A DNA stretch of 55,195 nucleotides, taken from contig NZ_JAAVBE010000034.1 of NCBI RefSeq assembly GCF_014803725.1, forward strand, positions 1 to 55,195, in the 5' to 3' direction. Positions 7,145 through 15,085 of this stretch are shown here, piece by piece; the first letter of the stretch is position 1, and every line of letters starts with the position of its first letter. Under the pieces are notes generated by a model that was given only the letters and a program-made list of their open reading frames with translations, searched no databases and was not told where the DNA came from. The position numbers were made by a program, and so were the translations under genes. Origin of the DNA: Desulfovibrio sp. (GTDB lineage Bacteria > Desulfobacterota > Desulfovibrionia > Desulfovibrionales > Desulfovibrionaceae).

Positions 7145-8503
7145 ATGGCAGACACACAGAAGAAGCAGCGGGAGCAACTTACGGAAATTTTTGCGGCGGC
7201 CCTGGCCGCGGTGGCCCCGGACGCGGCAGTGAGGCGGCATGTGCGCCTCGCCGACGGCGGCAAGAGTCTCGAGGCCGCGGGCCGCAGCTGGGATCTCACC
7301 CATGGCCGCGTGCGCGTGGTGGGCGCCGGCAAGGGCGCGGCCCCCATGGCGCAGGCGCTGGAAAAGCTCCTGGGGGCGCACATCGCCGAGGGCTTCGTGG
7401 TCGTCAAGTACGGCCACCATCTGCCGCTCGCGCATATCACCATCGACCAGGCGGCCCACCCGGTGCCCGATGCGGCGGGGGTCTCGGCCGCGGCGCATAT
7501 CCTTGACATCGCGCGCGACTGCACTCTCGGGGATCTGCTCATCTGCTTGCTCACCGGCGGCGCCAGCGCGCTCACCCCGGCGCCGGCCCCGGGCTTGAGC
7601 CTTGCTGACCTGCAGGAGACTACCTCCCTGCTGCTCCAGTGTGGCGCGACCATCCAGGAGGTCAATGCCGTGCGCAAGCACCTCTCCCTCCTCGGGGGCG
7701 GGCAGCTCGCCGCGGCCGCCAACGGTGCGGATGTGCTCGCCATCATCGTTTCCGATGTGGTGGGCGATGCGCTGGATGTCATCGCTTCGGGCCCCACATC
7801 GCCTGACCCGAGCACTTTTGCCGAATGCCTGGAAATACTGGAGCGCTTCCAGATCCTTTCCAGGGTGCCGCAGCGGGCGCGCGAGCGCCTGGAGGCCGGG
7901 GCTGCCGGCAGCATCCCCGAAACGCCCAAACCGGGAGACCCGCTGTTCGAGCATGTCTGCAACGTGCTCGCCGCCACCAACCGCCAGGCGCTGGAAGCGG
8001 CCGCCGCCAAGGCGGAGGCCCTCGGGCTTGAGGCACGCATCCTGACAGACAGCCTCACCGGCGAGGCGCGCGAGGTCGCCGCCGGGCTCGTGGCGGAGGC
8101 CCGGCGCGCGGCGGCAAGCCTCAAGCCCGGCGACCGCGGCGTGTGCCTGCTGGCCGGCGGCGAGACCACGGTGACGCTCACGGGCGCTGGCCTTGGCGGC
8201 CGCAATCAGGAAATGGCCCTTGCCGCCGCTCTTGAGCTGGAGGGCAGCCACGGTATCAGCGGCATATTTGCGGGCACGGACGGCACGGACGGCCCCACGG
8301 ACGCCGCTGGCGGCTTTGCCGACGGCGAAAGTGTGGCCCGCATGGGCGGCCGCGAGGCGGCGCTCGCCTTTTTGCAGAAGAATGACAGCAACGCGGCGCT
8401 CCTTGCGGGCGGCGACCTTCTGATCACCGGGCCCACGCGCACCAATGTGATGGATCTCGCCGCGCTGCTCGTGGAGGCGCCCTGCGCCGGAGCTTCGGCA
8501 TGA
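7145..8503 (+). CDS. glycerate 2-kinase (MOFRL family)
   Basis: A 452-residue protein of the GckA/TtuD (MOFRL) family, which phosphorylates D-glycerate to 2-phosphoglycerate; older annotations call it hydroxypyruvate reductase. Hallmarks are 'VVGAGKGAAPMAQALEK' near residue 58, 'CLLTGGASALTPAP' near 138, 'VSDVVGDALDVIASGPTSPD' near 203, and the MOFRL end 'GTDGTDGPTDAAGGFADG' near 380. AAAGGAGCGCCC precedes the ATG. It feeds glycerate into glycolysis and lies next to a divergent phosphoglycolate-phosphatase-like gene. Confidence 0.92.
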   Translation: MADTQKKQREQLTEIFAAALAAVAPDAAVRRHVRLADGGKSLEAAGRSWDLTHGRVRVVGAGKGAAPMAQALEKLLGAHIAEGFVVVKYGHHLPLAHITIDQAAHPVPDAAGVSAAAHILDIARDCTLGDLLICLLTGGASALTPAPAPGLSLADLQETTSLLLQCGATIQEVNAVRKHLSLLGGGQLAAAANGADVLAIIVSDVVGDALDVIASGPTSPDPSTFAECLEILERFQILSRVPQRARERLEAGAAGSIPETPKPGDPLFEHVCNVLAATNRQALEAAAAKAEALGLEARILTDSLTGEAREVAAGLVAEARRAAASLKPGDRGVCLLAGGETTVTLTGAGLGGRNQEMALAAALELEGSHGISGIFAGTDGTDGPTDAAGGFADGESVARMGGREAALAFLQKNDSNAALLAGGDLLITGPTRTNVMDLAALLVEAPCAGASA

Positions 8504-8560
8504 GGGCGGCGCCCCACTGCGGCGCGGTAGGCCCTGGCACTACAAGCGCGGAGGAAAGGC

Positions 8561-9073
8561 ATGACGCCATATCCTGACGATGACCGCACAAGCGGCAGTC
8601 TGCCACCGGGCAGGCGCCCGGATGAAGGCCGCGTCTTCGACGCCGAGGTGGTCGGCCCCGATGAAGGGGAAGGCACGGGCGCCCGCACGCAGTCAGGCGC
8701 GGGCCAGGGGGGCGCCGGCGGCGATGCCTGGGGACAGGGCTCCGCAGCCGGGCCGCGCTTCTACCGCATGGGCGGCACGTTCGGCAATGGCGCGGGTTTT
8801 GGCCGCGTCTGGACGGCCACGGGCGCGGACGGGGGTGGCTGCCTCGCGCCTTGCGTCACCTTTGCCCTCTTTTTTGTCTGCGTCTCGCAGTTCGGCCTGC
8901 TGGCGGGCATCGGCTTCGTGGTGTTCCATCTTGCCGGGAGCATCGCGGGCAGCATCCGCTCCATGCGCAGGCTTGTGGAGGGGCGTCCGGCCAATCCCTG
9001 GGCGTGGCGGCTCGGCAACTGGTTCGTTTCGTTCATGCTCACGGCGTGGCTGGCGGGCGGGTTCAACGGATGA
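8561..9073 (+). CDS. hypothetical small membrane protein
   Basis: 170 residues, no family recognised. The first ~75 residues are rich in Gly, Asp, Glu and Pro and look disordered. Two hydrophobic stretches follow: 'LAPCVTFALFFVCVSQFGLL' running on into 'AGIGFVVFHLAGS', and 'WFVSFMLTAWLAGGF' at the C-terminus. It is probably an inner-membrane protein with a cytoplasmic N-terminus. GGAGGAAAGGC precedes the ATG. Its stop overlaps the next ATG (ATGA), so it is translationally coupled to the GIY-YIG gene. Confidence 0.6.
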   Translation: MTPYPDDDRTSGSLPPGRRPDEGRVFDAEVVGPDEGEGTGARTQSGAGQGGAGGDAWGQGSAAGPRFYRMGGTFGNGAGFGRVWTATGADGGGCLAPCVTFALFFVCVSQFGLLAGIGFVVFHLAGSIAGSIRSMRRLVEGRPANPWAWRLGNWFVSFMLTAWLAGGFNG

Positions 9074-9375
9074 AGGCTTCCGCAACGCTTAAAGGCTCGC
9101 TCTGGTATGTCTACCTGCTGGAGTGCCGCGACGGCACGCTCTATTGCGGCATCACCTGTGACCTTGAGCGCCGCGTGGCGCAGCACAACGGGCTCCTGGC
9201 GGGCGGAGCGCGCTATACCCGCGGGCGGCGGCCGGTGCGCCTGACCGCGAGCCTCGTCTGCGCGGACAAGCCCACGGCGCTCAGGCTGGAACGGGCCGTC
9301 AAGGCACGGCCGCGCGCGAAAAAACGCCTTTTTTTCTGCGTTGAAAGCGCCTCCGTGGAGCGTGCGCCATGCTGA
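9070..9375 (+). CDS. GIY-YIG endonuclease-domain protein (UPF0213/YhbQ type)
   Basis: 101 residues. The nuclease core is visible as 'WYVYLLECRDGTLYCGIT' (the GIY and YIG strands), followed by 'LERRVAQHNG' and 'GARYTRGRRPV'. Size and motifs match stand-alone GIY-YIG proteins related to YhbQ and SLX1 nucleases. The final helix, 'LRLERAVKARPRAKKRL', diverges somewhat from the usual RAEK pattern. It overlaps the genes on both sides (4 bases at the start, ATGCTGA at the end), a chain of coupled starts. The biological role is not established for the family. Confidence 0.85.
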   Translation: MKASATLKGSLWYVYLLECRDGTLYCGITCDLERRVAQHNGLLAGGARYTRGRRPVRLTASLVCADKPTALRLERAVKARPRAKKRLFFCVESASVERAPC

Positions 9376-10022
9376 GCCCCGAGGTGGCGGGCGCCTTTTT
9401 TGCCGCGGCGCTGGTGCTTTCCATCGCGCCCGGGCCCGATAATATCTTCGTGCTCACGCAGTCGGCGCTCTACGGCGCGGCGGCGGGCATGGTCACGACC
9501 TTGGGCCTCGCCACGGGCCTTTGCTTCCACACCACGGCCGTCGCGCTGGGCGTGGCCGTCATCTTCCGCAGTTCCCCCACCGCGTTCTGGGTGCTCAAGA
9601 TCCTGGGTGCCTGCTACCTGCTCTATCTCGCGTGGCTCGCCTTCCGCTCCGGCGCGGTCCTCGCGCGCGTGCCCGAGGGCGGAGACGATGCGGGCGGCGC
9701 CGCTGCGTCCTTTCCCGGCTATGGCGCGCTCTATCGGCGCGGCATCCTCATGAATGTGACCAACCCCAAGGTCTGCCTCTTCTTTCTGGCTTTTTTGCCC
9801 CAATTCTGCGAACCTGAGCGCGGCAGCATCCCGCTCCAGGTGGTACTGCTCGGGGCGCTCTTTATCCTGGCGACGCTACTGATCTTTTTTTCCGTGGCGC
9901 TGCTCGGTGGGCGGCTCGCGCGGCGTTTCAACGCCTCGCGCCGCGGGCAGATACTCATCAACCGGCTGGCCGGCCTTGTCTTCCTGGGGCTCGCCGTGGC
10001 CCTGCTCGTCACCGGCCAGTGA
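9369..10022 (+). CDS. LysE-family amino-acid exporter
   Basis: 217 residues with about six hydrophobic segments and the LysE/RhtB motif 'SIAPGPDNIFVLTQSALYG' at residues 16-34, with 'KILGACYLLYLAW' and 'NVTNPKVCLFFLAFLPQF' further on. It acts in the inner membrane, exporting amino acids or similar metabolites; the substrate cannot be predicted. The ATG lies inside the end of the preceding GIY-YIG gene. Confidence 0.9.
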   Translation: MLSPEVAGAFFAAALVLSIAPGPDNIFVLTQSALYGAAAGMVTTLGLATGLCFHTTAVALGVAVIFRSSPTAFWVLKILGACYLLYLAWLAFRSGAVLARVPEGGDDAGGAAASFPGYGALYRRGILMNVTNPKVCLFFLAFLPQFCEPERGSIPLQVVLLGALFILATLLIFFSVALLGGRLARRFNASRRGQILINRLAGLVFLGLAVALLVTGQ

Positions 10023-10079
10023 ACGACATTACAGAAAACCAGGAGGAGGGCGCGCAAGCGTCCTTACAGTGAGGGAACC

Positions 10080-10616
10080 ATGCGCAAATATCTTGTTTCC
10101 ATCAATGACCTGCCGCCGGACGGCAAGGAATTCACCCTTGAGGACCAGGAGATATGGCTCGCGCCGCTCAAAGAATTCCATATGGACTGCCGCATCGAAA
10201 AGCCGCTTGTGGCGCGGCTTACCGTGATGCCCGCCGAGGACGGCTGCCTGGTGCGCGGCAGCCTCACCGGGGAGGTCGTGGTGCCGTGCAATCGTTGCGC
10301 CGAGGACGCCGCGGTCGCCATCGACACCCGCTTCGACGAATTTGAGGACATCCCCCCGGAGGAAAACACCGCAGGCGCCGCCCCTGACGACGCGAGCCAT
10401 GTGGTCTATGACCGGCATGCGCCCATGCTCGACCTCGCGGCCGTCTGCTGGGAGCAGTTCATGCTTTCGCTGCCCGTGGCGCCGCTCTGCAAAGAGGAAT
10501 GCAAGGGACTCTGCCCGGTGTGTGGCGCCAACCTCAACGAGGGGGAATGCGGCTGTGAGCGCGAGCACGATGACCCCCGCATGGCCCCCCTGCGCGACCT
10601 GGCACGCCGGCAATAA
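10080..10616 (+). CDS. YceD/DUF177 family protein
   Basis: 178 residues with the DUF177 pattern: '[19 protein letters not shown]' in the middle and a cysteine-rich end, '[17 protein letters not shown]' plus 'CGCE'. In other bacteria YceD takes part in 23S rRNA accumulation and is normally encoded just before rpmF (ribosomal protein bL32). Here mtnA follows instead, 38 bases downstream, and no rpmF is present nearby. GAGGGAACC precedes the ATG. Confidence 0.85.
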   Translation: MRKYLVSINDLPPDGKEFTLEDQEIWLAPLKEFHMDCRIEKPLVARLTVMPAEDGCLVRGSLTGEVVVPCNRCAEDAAVAIDTRFDEFEDIPPEENTAGAAPDDASHVVYDRHAPMLDLAAVCWEQFMLSLPVAPLCKEECKGLCPVCGANLNEGECGCEREHDDPRMAPLRDLARRQ

Positions 10617-10654
10617 CGGCGGCCGCGGAAAACGCGGACTTCGAGGGAAAGCCA

Positions 10655-11722
10655 GTGAACAGCCATATCCGTTTTGATGCGCGAGAGGGGGCGCTCCACC
10701 TGCTCGACCAGCGCAAACTGCCGGAAGTGGAGGCGGATGTCGTCTGCGTGACGCCGGATGACGTTATCGCCGCCCTCAAGACCATGGTGGTGCGCGGCGC
10801 GCCGGCCATCGGCGTGACCGCGGCCTTCGGCTGTGCTTTGGCCGCACGGGGTGCCGCTTCCGAAGACGCGGAGGCCGGGCGCCGGCGCCTTGAAGTGGAT
10901 CTCGACCGCATCGCGGAGGCGCGGCCCACGGCCGTCAACCTGCGTTGGGCGGTGGAACGCATGCGCCGCGCCTGGCGCGAGGCGGAAAGTGGAGGTCCGT
11001 TGCCTTTGACGGAAGTGGCCGCGCTCTTCGAGCGCGAGGCGCTGGCCCTCCAGTGGGAGGACGAGGCCCTGTGCCGGCGTCTCGGGCGTCACGGCGCGGC
11101 GCTCCTGCATGACGGCGACACGGTATTGACCCACTGCAATGCCGGGGCTCTCGCCACGGCCGGCTACGGCACGGCGCTCGGCGTCATCCGCGCGGCGGTG
11201 GAAGGGGGCAAGCATATCAGCGTCATCGCGGACGAAACGCGGCCCTTTCTGCAGGGAGCGCGGCTCACCGCGTGGGAGCTTGCGCGCGACGGCATCCCCG
11301 TGACGGTGGCCTGCGACAATGCCTGCGCCCATCTCATGAGCCGGGGGATGGTGCAGGCCGTGGTGGTGGGCGCGGACCGCATCGCGGCCAACGGCGACAC
11401 GGCCAACAAGATCGGCACCTTGGGCGTCGCCATCCTGGCGGGGCATTTTCAGGTGCCCTTCTATGTGGCGGCGCCGCTTTCGACCATCGACGCCGCCACG
11501 CCGGACGGTGCCCATATCCCTATCGAGGAGCGCCCGGCGGAGGAAGTCACCCACATGGGCGCCCGGCGCATCACGCCCCAAGGCGTGCCGGTGTACAATT
11601 TTGCCTTTGATGTCACCCCGGCCGCGCTCATCAGCGGCATCATCACCGAGGCTGGCGTGCTCCGCGCGCCTTACGGCGAGGCCATTGCCAAGGCCTTGGG
11701 CGCAAGCGGGGAGCGCCAGTGA
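10655..11722 (+). CDS. mtnA: S-methyl-5-thioribose-1-phosphate isomerase
   Basis: 355 residues starting at a GTG. Methionine salvage enzyme, converting methylthioribose-1-phosphate to methylthioribulose-1-phosphate. The eIF2B-like fold is shown by '[14 protein letters not shown]' (44-57), the catalytic cysteine C161 in '[19 protein letters not shown]', and the catalytic aspartate D241 in '[20 protein letters not shown]'. No other mtn gene lies in the window, so the rest of the pathway is elsewhere. Its stop overlaps the GTG of the next gene (GTGA). Confidence 0.94.
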   Translation: MNSHIRFDAREGALHLLDQRKLPEVEADVVCVTPDDVIAALKTMVVRGAPAIGVTAAFGCALAARGAASEDAEAGRRRLEVDLDRIAEARPTAVNLRWAVERMRRAWREAESGGPLPLTEVAALFEREALALQWEDEALCRRLGRHGAALLHDGDTVLTHCNAGALATAGYGTALGVIRAAVEGGKHISVIADETRPFLQGARLTAWELARDGIPVTVACDNACAHLMSRGMVQAVVVGADRIAANGDTANKIGTLGVAILAGHFQVPFYVAAPLSTIDAATPDGAHIPIEERPAEEVTHMGARRITPQGVPVYNFAFDVTPAALISGIITEAGVLRAPYGEAIAKALGASGERQ

Positions 11723-13764
11723 AGCGCCTTGTGGTCCAGACGGGGCGAAGCTCAGGGCCAGCCGCCCCCGCGCAGGACGCGGACACCCTTGTCGCCCTTT
11801 GGGATGACTGGGAAAGCGGGCCCGGCGTCGTCTCCATCCCCGAGCGGCTGCATGGCGAACTGCTCGCCATCCGGGCCGAACACATGGCCTGGGCCTATGA
11901 CATGGGGCGTCTGCCTGTAAAAATGGGGAATGACCCGGCGCGCGAGCTTCAGGACTGGCTGCGCTGCGGCGAGGAACCCTCCATGTGGTGGTGCTCCCTG
12001 CTCTATGAGCGCCATCCCAAGATGACGCCCCAGCTCTACACCATCTACAAGCTGCGCTCCCTGGAGCGGCTTATGGATGCGGAAGGCTGCGTCGCGCTGC
12101 ACCTTGTGGGCGGGGATGCCGCCTTGCGCGACACCCTGGCCGATCTTTGCGCGGCCACGGGGCGGCAGTTTTCCGCCGCCGGAGGGGCTACGCCGGAACG
12201 TGAGCCGCCCTCGCTTGCGCGGCGCTTGTATGGCCTTTTGCCTGCGCCGTTGCGGGCGCTGGCGCGCTATGCCCACTGGTGGTGGAGGGTGCGCCGCCAC
12301 CTCAACTTTGCCGGTGCGCAGCCAGCGCGGAAGCCCGGGGCAGGGGAGCGGCCAGATGCCACCATCGTGACCTATTTCCCCAATGTGGACTTGCAGGCGG
12401 CCGGCAGGGGGCATTTCCGCTCCCGCTACTGGGAGGGACTGCACGATGCGCTCAATGCCTGCGCCCGGCGCGAATATCCCCACGGCGGCCATTTCGTGCG
12501 CTGGCTGTTCATCCGCTTCCCTTCGCCGGAGCTCAGTTTCGCCCAGTGCCTCAAGCTGCGCGACCTGTTCCGCAAGACCGGCAAGGACGGCCTCTCGTTT
12601 CACTACCTTGAGGAATTCCTCACCACAGGCGACCTTTTGGCCGCCCTCGGGCGCTGGCGCCGCCTTTCCCGGGCAAGCCGGCGCATTGAGCCGCAGGCGG
12701 TGGCCGCCTGCCATTTTGCGGGCTCAAAGCTCAATTTCTGGCGCTATGCCAAAGATGACTGGGCCGAATCCTTCCGCGGCTGGCGCGCGCTTGAGCGCTG
12801 CCTGCAACAACGGGCCTTCCTGCGCTATGCCGCATGGTGCGGGCCGCAGCGCTGGACGCTGTTCCCGCTGGAGAATTGCCCTTGGGAACGCATGCTGACC
12901 ACGGCCATGCGCCTTATGGGCGCGGCGCGGGCCCCAGCGCCCGAGGCCGCAGCCGGGCTTGCGCAGCCTGTGGCGCCCGGCCCGGTCATCGGGGCGCAGC
13001 ATTCCAGCATCCGGCCAACGGATTTCCGCTATTTCGATGATCCGCGCACGTTCAGCACGCCGGATTGCGCCCTGTTCCAGCCCGAGGCCATCGAAGGCAA
13101 CGGCCGCTCGGCCTGTCGCCAGTGGCTCGAGGCGGGCATGCCCCCCGCGCGCCTCGGCGAGGTGGAAGCGCTCCGCTACCTCTATCTGGCGGAGCACAAG
13201 CGGAGCGCCCCCCCGAAGGAAGACGCCCTGCCGCCGCAAGCGGGCGAGCCCGTGGACGGGCGCCCGGGGCGGTATTTGCTCCTGCTCACGAGCTTTTTCA
13301 GGGACGAGACCGAGGCTCATCTGCGTCTGTTCGCGCGCTGTTATCAGCAGGGCCTGCTCGACGGCTGGAACATCACCGTCAAGCCGCATCCCTATCTCCC
13401 GGTGGAGGACATGCTGCGCGGGCTGCTGGGCGCAGATGCCGAAAAGGTGCGCATCGGCAGCGCGCCGCTGGCGCTGGCGCTCGCCCCGGGCGTCACGGTG
13501 TGGACTTCCAATTCCACCACGGCAGCACTCGAAGCCTCGCTCAAGGGGCTTGCCCTCATGGTCATGATGCCGCGGGACGATTTTGACCTCTGCCCGCTCC
13601 AGGATGTGCCGGGCCTCGCGCGCACGGCCACGCCCGAGGACGTGCGCCGCCATCTGGCCGCGCCCGCCGCAGCCGAGCTCCCCGGGGAATATCTGGACCT
13701 CGATACGGAGCTTCCCCGCTGGCGCAAGCTCCTCGGCCTCGGGGGGCCGCACGCCGCAGAGTGA
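11719..13764 (+). CDS. putative surface-carbohydrate biosynthesis protein (TIGR04326-like)
   Basis: 681 residues, GTG start overlapping the mtnA stop. It recalls the TIGR04326 'surface carbohydrate biosynthesis' family: a weakly conserved N-terminal half, then '[18 protein letters not shown]' near 335, '[19 protein letters not shown]' near 430, and a C-terminal half with '[16 protein letters not shown]' (~552) and '[19 protein letters not shown]' (~593). The last two look like the GT-B nucleotide-sugar half seen in polysaccharide glycosyl- or glycerophosphotransferases. No signal peptide or obvious membrane helix is present, so it probably works in the cytoplasm. The biochemical activity is unknown, and its coupling to mtnA and closeness to cheW are unexplained. 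Confidence 0.6.
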   Translation: MKRLVVQTGRSSGPAAPAQDADTLVALWDDWESGPGVVSIPERLHGELLAIRAEHMAWAYDMGRLPVKMGNDPARELQDWLRCGEEPSMWWCSLLYERHPKMTPQLYTIYKLRSLERLMDAEGCVALHLVGGDAALRDTLADLCAATGRQFSAAGGATPEREPPSLARRLYGLLPAPLRALARYAHWWWRVRRHLNFAGAQPARKPGAGERPDATIVTYFPNVDLQAAGRGHFRSRYWEGLHDALNACARREYPHGGHFVRWLFIRFPSPELSFAQCLKLRDLFRKTGKDGLSFHYLEEFLTTGDLLAALGRWRRLSRASRRIEPQAVAACHFAGSKLNFWRYAKDDWAESFRGWRALERCLQQRAFLRYAAWCGPQRWTLFPLENCPWERMLTTAMRLMGAARAPAPEAAAGLAQPVAPGPVIGAQHSSIRPTDFRYFDDPRTFSTPDCALFQPEAIEGNGRSACRQWLEAGMPPARLGEVEALRYLYLAEHKRSAPPKEDALPPQAGEPVDGRPGRYLLLLTSFFRDETEAHLRLFARCYQQGLLDGWNITVKPHPYLPVEDMLRGLLGADAEKVRIGSAPLALALAPGVTVWTSNSTTAALEASLKGLALMVMMPRDDFDLCPLQDVPGLARTATPEDVRRHLAAPAAAELPGEYLDLDTELPRWRKLLGLGGPHAAE

Positions 13765-13774
13765 GCGCCGGGTA

Positions 13775-13801
13775 CTAAGTTTTTTCGGAGAGTGCCGATA
13801 A
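13775..13801 (+). promoter_or_regulatory. sigma-28 (FliA) promoter of cheW
   Basis: CTAAGTTT, an 11-base spacer, then GCCGATAA. The -10 element is a perfect match to the flagellar sigma-28 consensus (TAAAGTTT-N11-GCCGATAA), the spacer length is exact, and the -35 element matches at six of eight positions. It lies 47 bases before the cheW ATG. Confidence 0.8.
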
Positions 13802-13848
13802 GTGAGGCACAAGGGGGCGGCGCATGCGCCGCGCAAGGAGGATATGCC

Positions 13849-14331
13849 ATGACTCAGGTTGCCACGTCCCCGGGCCATGACCCGCACGACGACGACCTCA
13901 TCCAGCTCGTCACCTTCCGCATCGGCGAGGAGGAGTTCGGGGTGGATATCCTCGCCGTGCAGGAGATCATCCGCTTGATGCAGATCACCATGGTGCCCCG
14001 CGCGCCGGAATTCATCGAGGGCGTCATCAACCTGCGCGGCAAGGTCATTCCCGTCATCAACATGCGCACGCGCTTCAACAAGCCCGCGCACAAGCCCGAC
14101 AGCAACACCCGTATCGTGGTCATGGAGCTGGAGCAGAAGATCGTGGGCTTTCTCGTGGATGGCGTTTCCGAGGTGCTGCGCATCCCCGAAAGCACGGTGG
14201 AGGACCCGCCGCCGGTGGTGGCGGGCATCGGCTCCGAATATATCCGCGGCATCGGCAAGCTGGACAACCGGTTGCTCATCCTGCTGGATCTGGATCACCT
14301 GCTCGGCAGCATTGATTTCGTTCCTGCGTAA
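13849..14331 (+). CDS. cheW: chemotaxis coupling protein CheW
   Basis: 160 residues with a single CheW domain: 'LVTFRIGEEEFGVDILAVQE' (~17-36), 'RAPEFIEGVINLRGKVIPVI' (~51-70) and 'IRGIGKLDNRLLILLDLDHL' (~131-150). It couples chemoreceptors to the CheA kinase in the signalling array. The start is set by AAGGAGG eight bases before the ATG; an in-frame upstream ATG at 13792 lies inside the promoter and is rejected. The sigma-28 promoter upstream ties its expression to flagellar assembly. No other chemotaxis gene is adjacent. Confidence 0.95.
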   Translation: MTQVATSPGHDPHDDDLIQLVTFRIGEEEFGVDILAVQEIIRLMQITMVPRAPEFIEGVINLRGKVIPVINMRTRFNKPAHKPDSNTRIVVMELEQKIVGFLVDGVSEVLRIPESTVEDPPPVVAGIGSEYIRGIGKLDNRLLILLDLDHLLGSIDFVPA

Positions 14332-14390
14332 AGACCCGTGCGGGCGACCGCGGTGCCGTGAGCAGGGACTTTGGGGGAGAAAGGAAGGGG

Positions 14391-14410
14391 GACGCCCGGA
14401 AGCGGGCGTC
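14391..14410. terminator. 8-bp hairpin after cheW
   Basis: GACGCCCG-GAAG-CGGGCGTC begins about 60 bases beyond the cheW stop. It has a stable tetraloop stem but no T-run. It shares the GACGCCC core with hairpins at 5520-5544 and 15041-15060. Nothing else is recognised between cheW and the cupin gene. Confidence 0.45.
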
Positions 14411-14538
14411 GGCACGGGCGGCGGACGCGCGGGGGCGTTGTCTGCCGCCCTGCATCTTTAATGTGGTGCTTGAACAATAGGGTCGTCGCTGGCGTGGCCG
14501 CCATGGCGCCTGAAACCGGAAACAGCAAGGACAGCCAG

Positions 14539-14943
14539 ATGTCAGAACCAGTCATGGGCCCCTTCAAGCGGGGGGAAGTCAATCCGTACGGGCAATTTTT
14601 TCAGGGGCAAAGTTACCTGAACATGCTGACGCAGGACGGCCTCCCCATCGGCAATGTCACCTTTGAGCCCGGTTGCCGCAATAACTGGCACATCCACCAC
14701 GCGGCTGAGAAGGGCGGCCAGATCCTGCTCTGCACCTGGGGCCGTGGCTGGTATCAGGAATGGGGCAAGCCTGCGCAGGAAATGCGCGCCGGCGATGTGG
14801 TGGTCATCCCGGCCAATATCAAGCACTGGCACGGCGCGGCAAAAGACAGCTGGTTCGTACATCTCGCCGTGGAAGTGCCGGGCAGGGACGCCTCCACCGA
14901 ATGGCTCGAGCCCGTGGACGAGAAGGAATACGCCAACTTGTAG
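14539..14943 (+). CDS. cupin-domain protein
   Basis: 134 residues, one cupin barrel. The metal-binding motifs are visible: 'NNWHIHHAAEKGGQILLCT' (H-x-H and the following residues) and 'KHWHGAAKDSWFVHLAVE'. It is close to the stand-alone cupins related to carboxymuconolactone-decarboxylase-associated and hydroxynitrile-lyase-like proteins, and is probably a small metal-dependent enzyme of unknown substrate. The ATG before SEPVMGPF is chosen because AAGGA lies upstream and the family begins there. Confidence 0.85.
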   Translation: MSEPVMGPFKRGEVNPYGQFFQGQSYLNMLTQDGLPIGNVTFEPGCRNNWHIHHAAEKGGQILLCTWGRGWYQEWGKPAQEMRAGDVVVIPANIKHWHGAAKDSWFVHLAVEVPGRDASTEWLEPVDEKEYANL

Positions 14944-15035
14944 GAACAAGGTTTTTTGGGGGGCCGTGGGCGGGAATGGCCTAGCCGCAGTGCGCAGGTC
15001 AGACCCGGGCCTCGGCCACGGCGCATCACAGCAAC

Positions 15036-15064
15036 AAAAAAGGACGCCCGAAGGCGTCCTTTTC
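15036..15064. terminator. bidirectional terminator between the cupin and EF-G-like genes
   Basis: AAAAAGGACGCC / GGCGTCCTTTT with a CGAA tetraloop, with A/T tails on both sides. It sits between converging genes (cupin stop 14943, EF-G-like stop 15086). Confidence 0.85.
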
Positions 15065-15085
15065 GCATCTTTGGCGCGTTTGTGC

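Noticed and set aside
13792..13848. A longer CheW starting at 13792
   Set aside because: That start lies inside the sigma-28 promoter; the ATG at 13849 has AAGGAGG at ideal distance.
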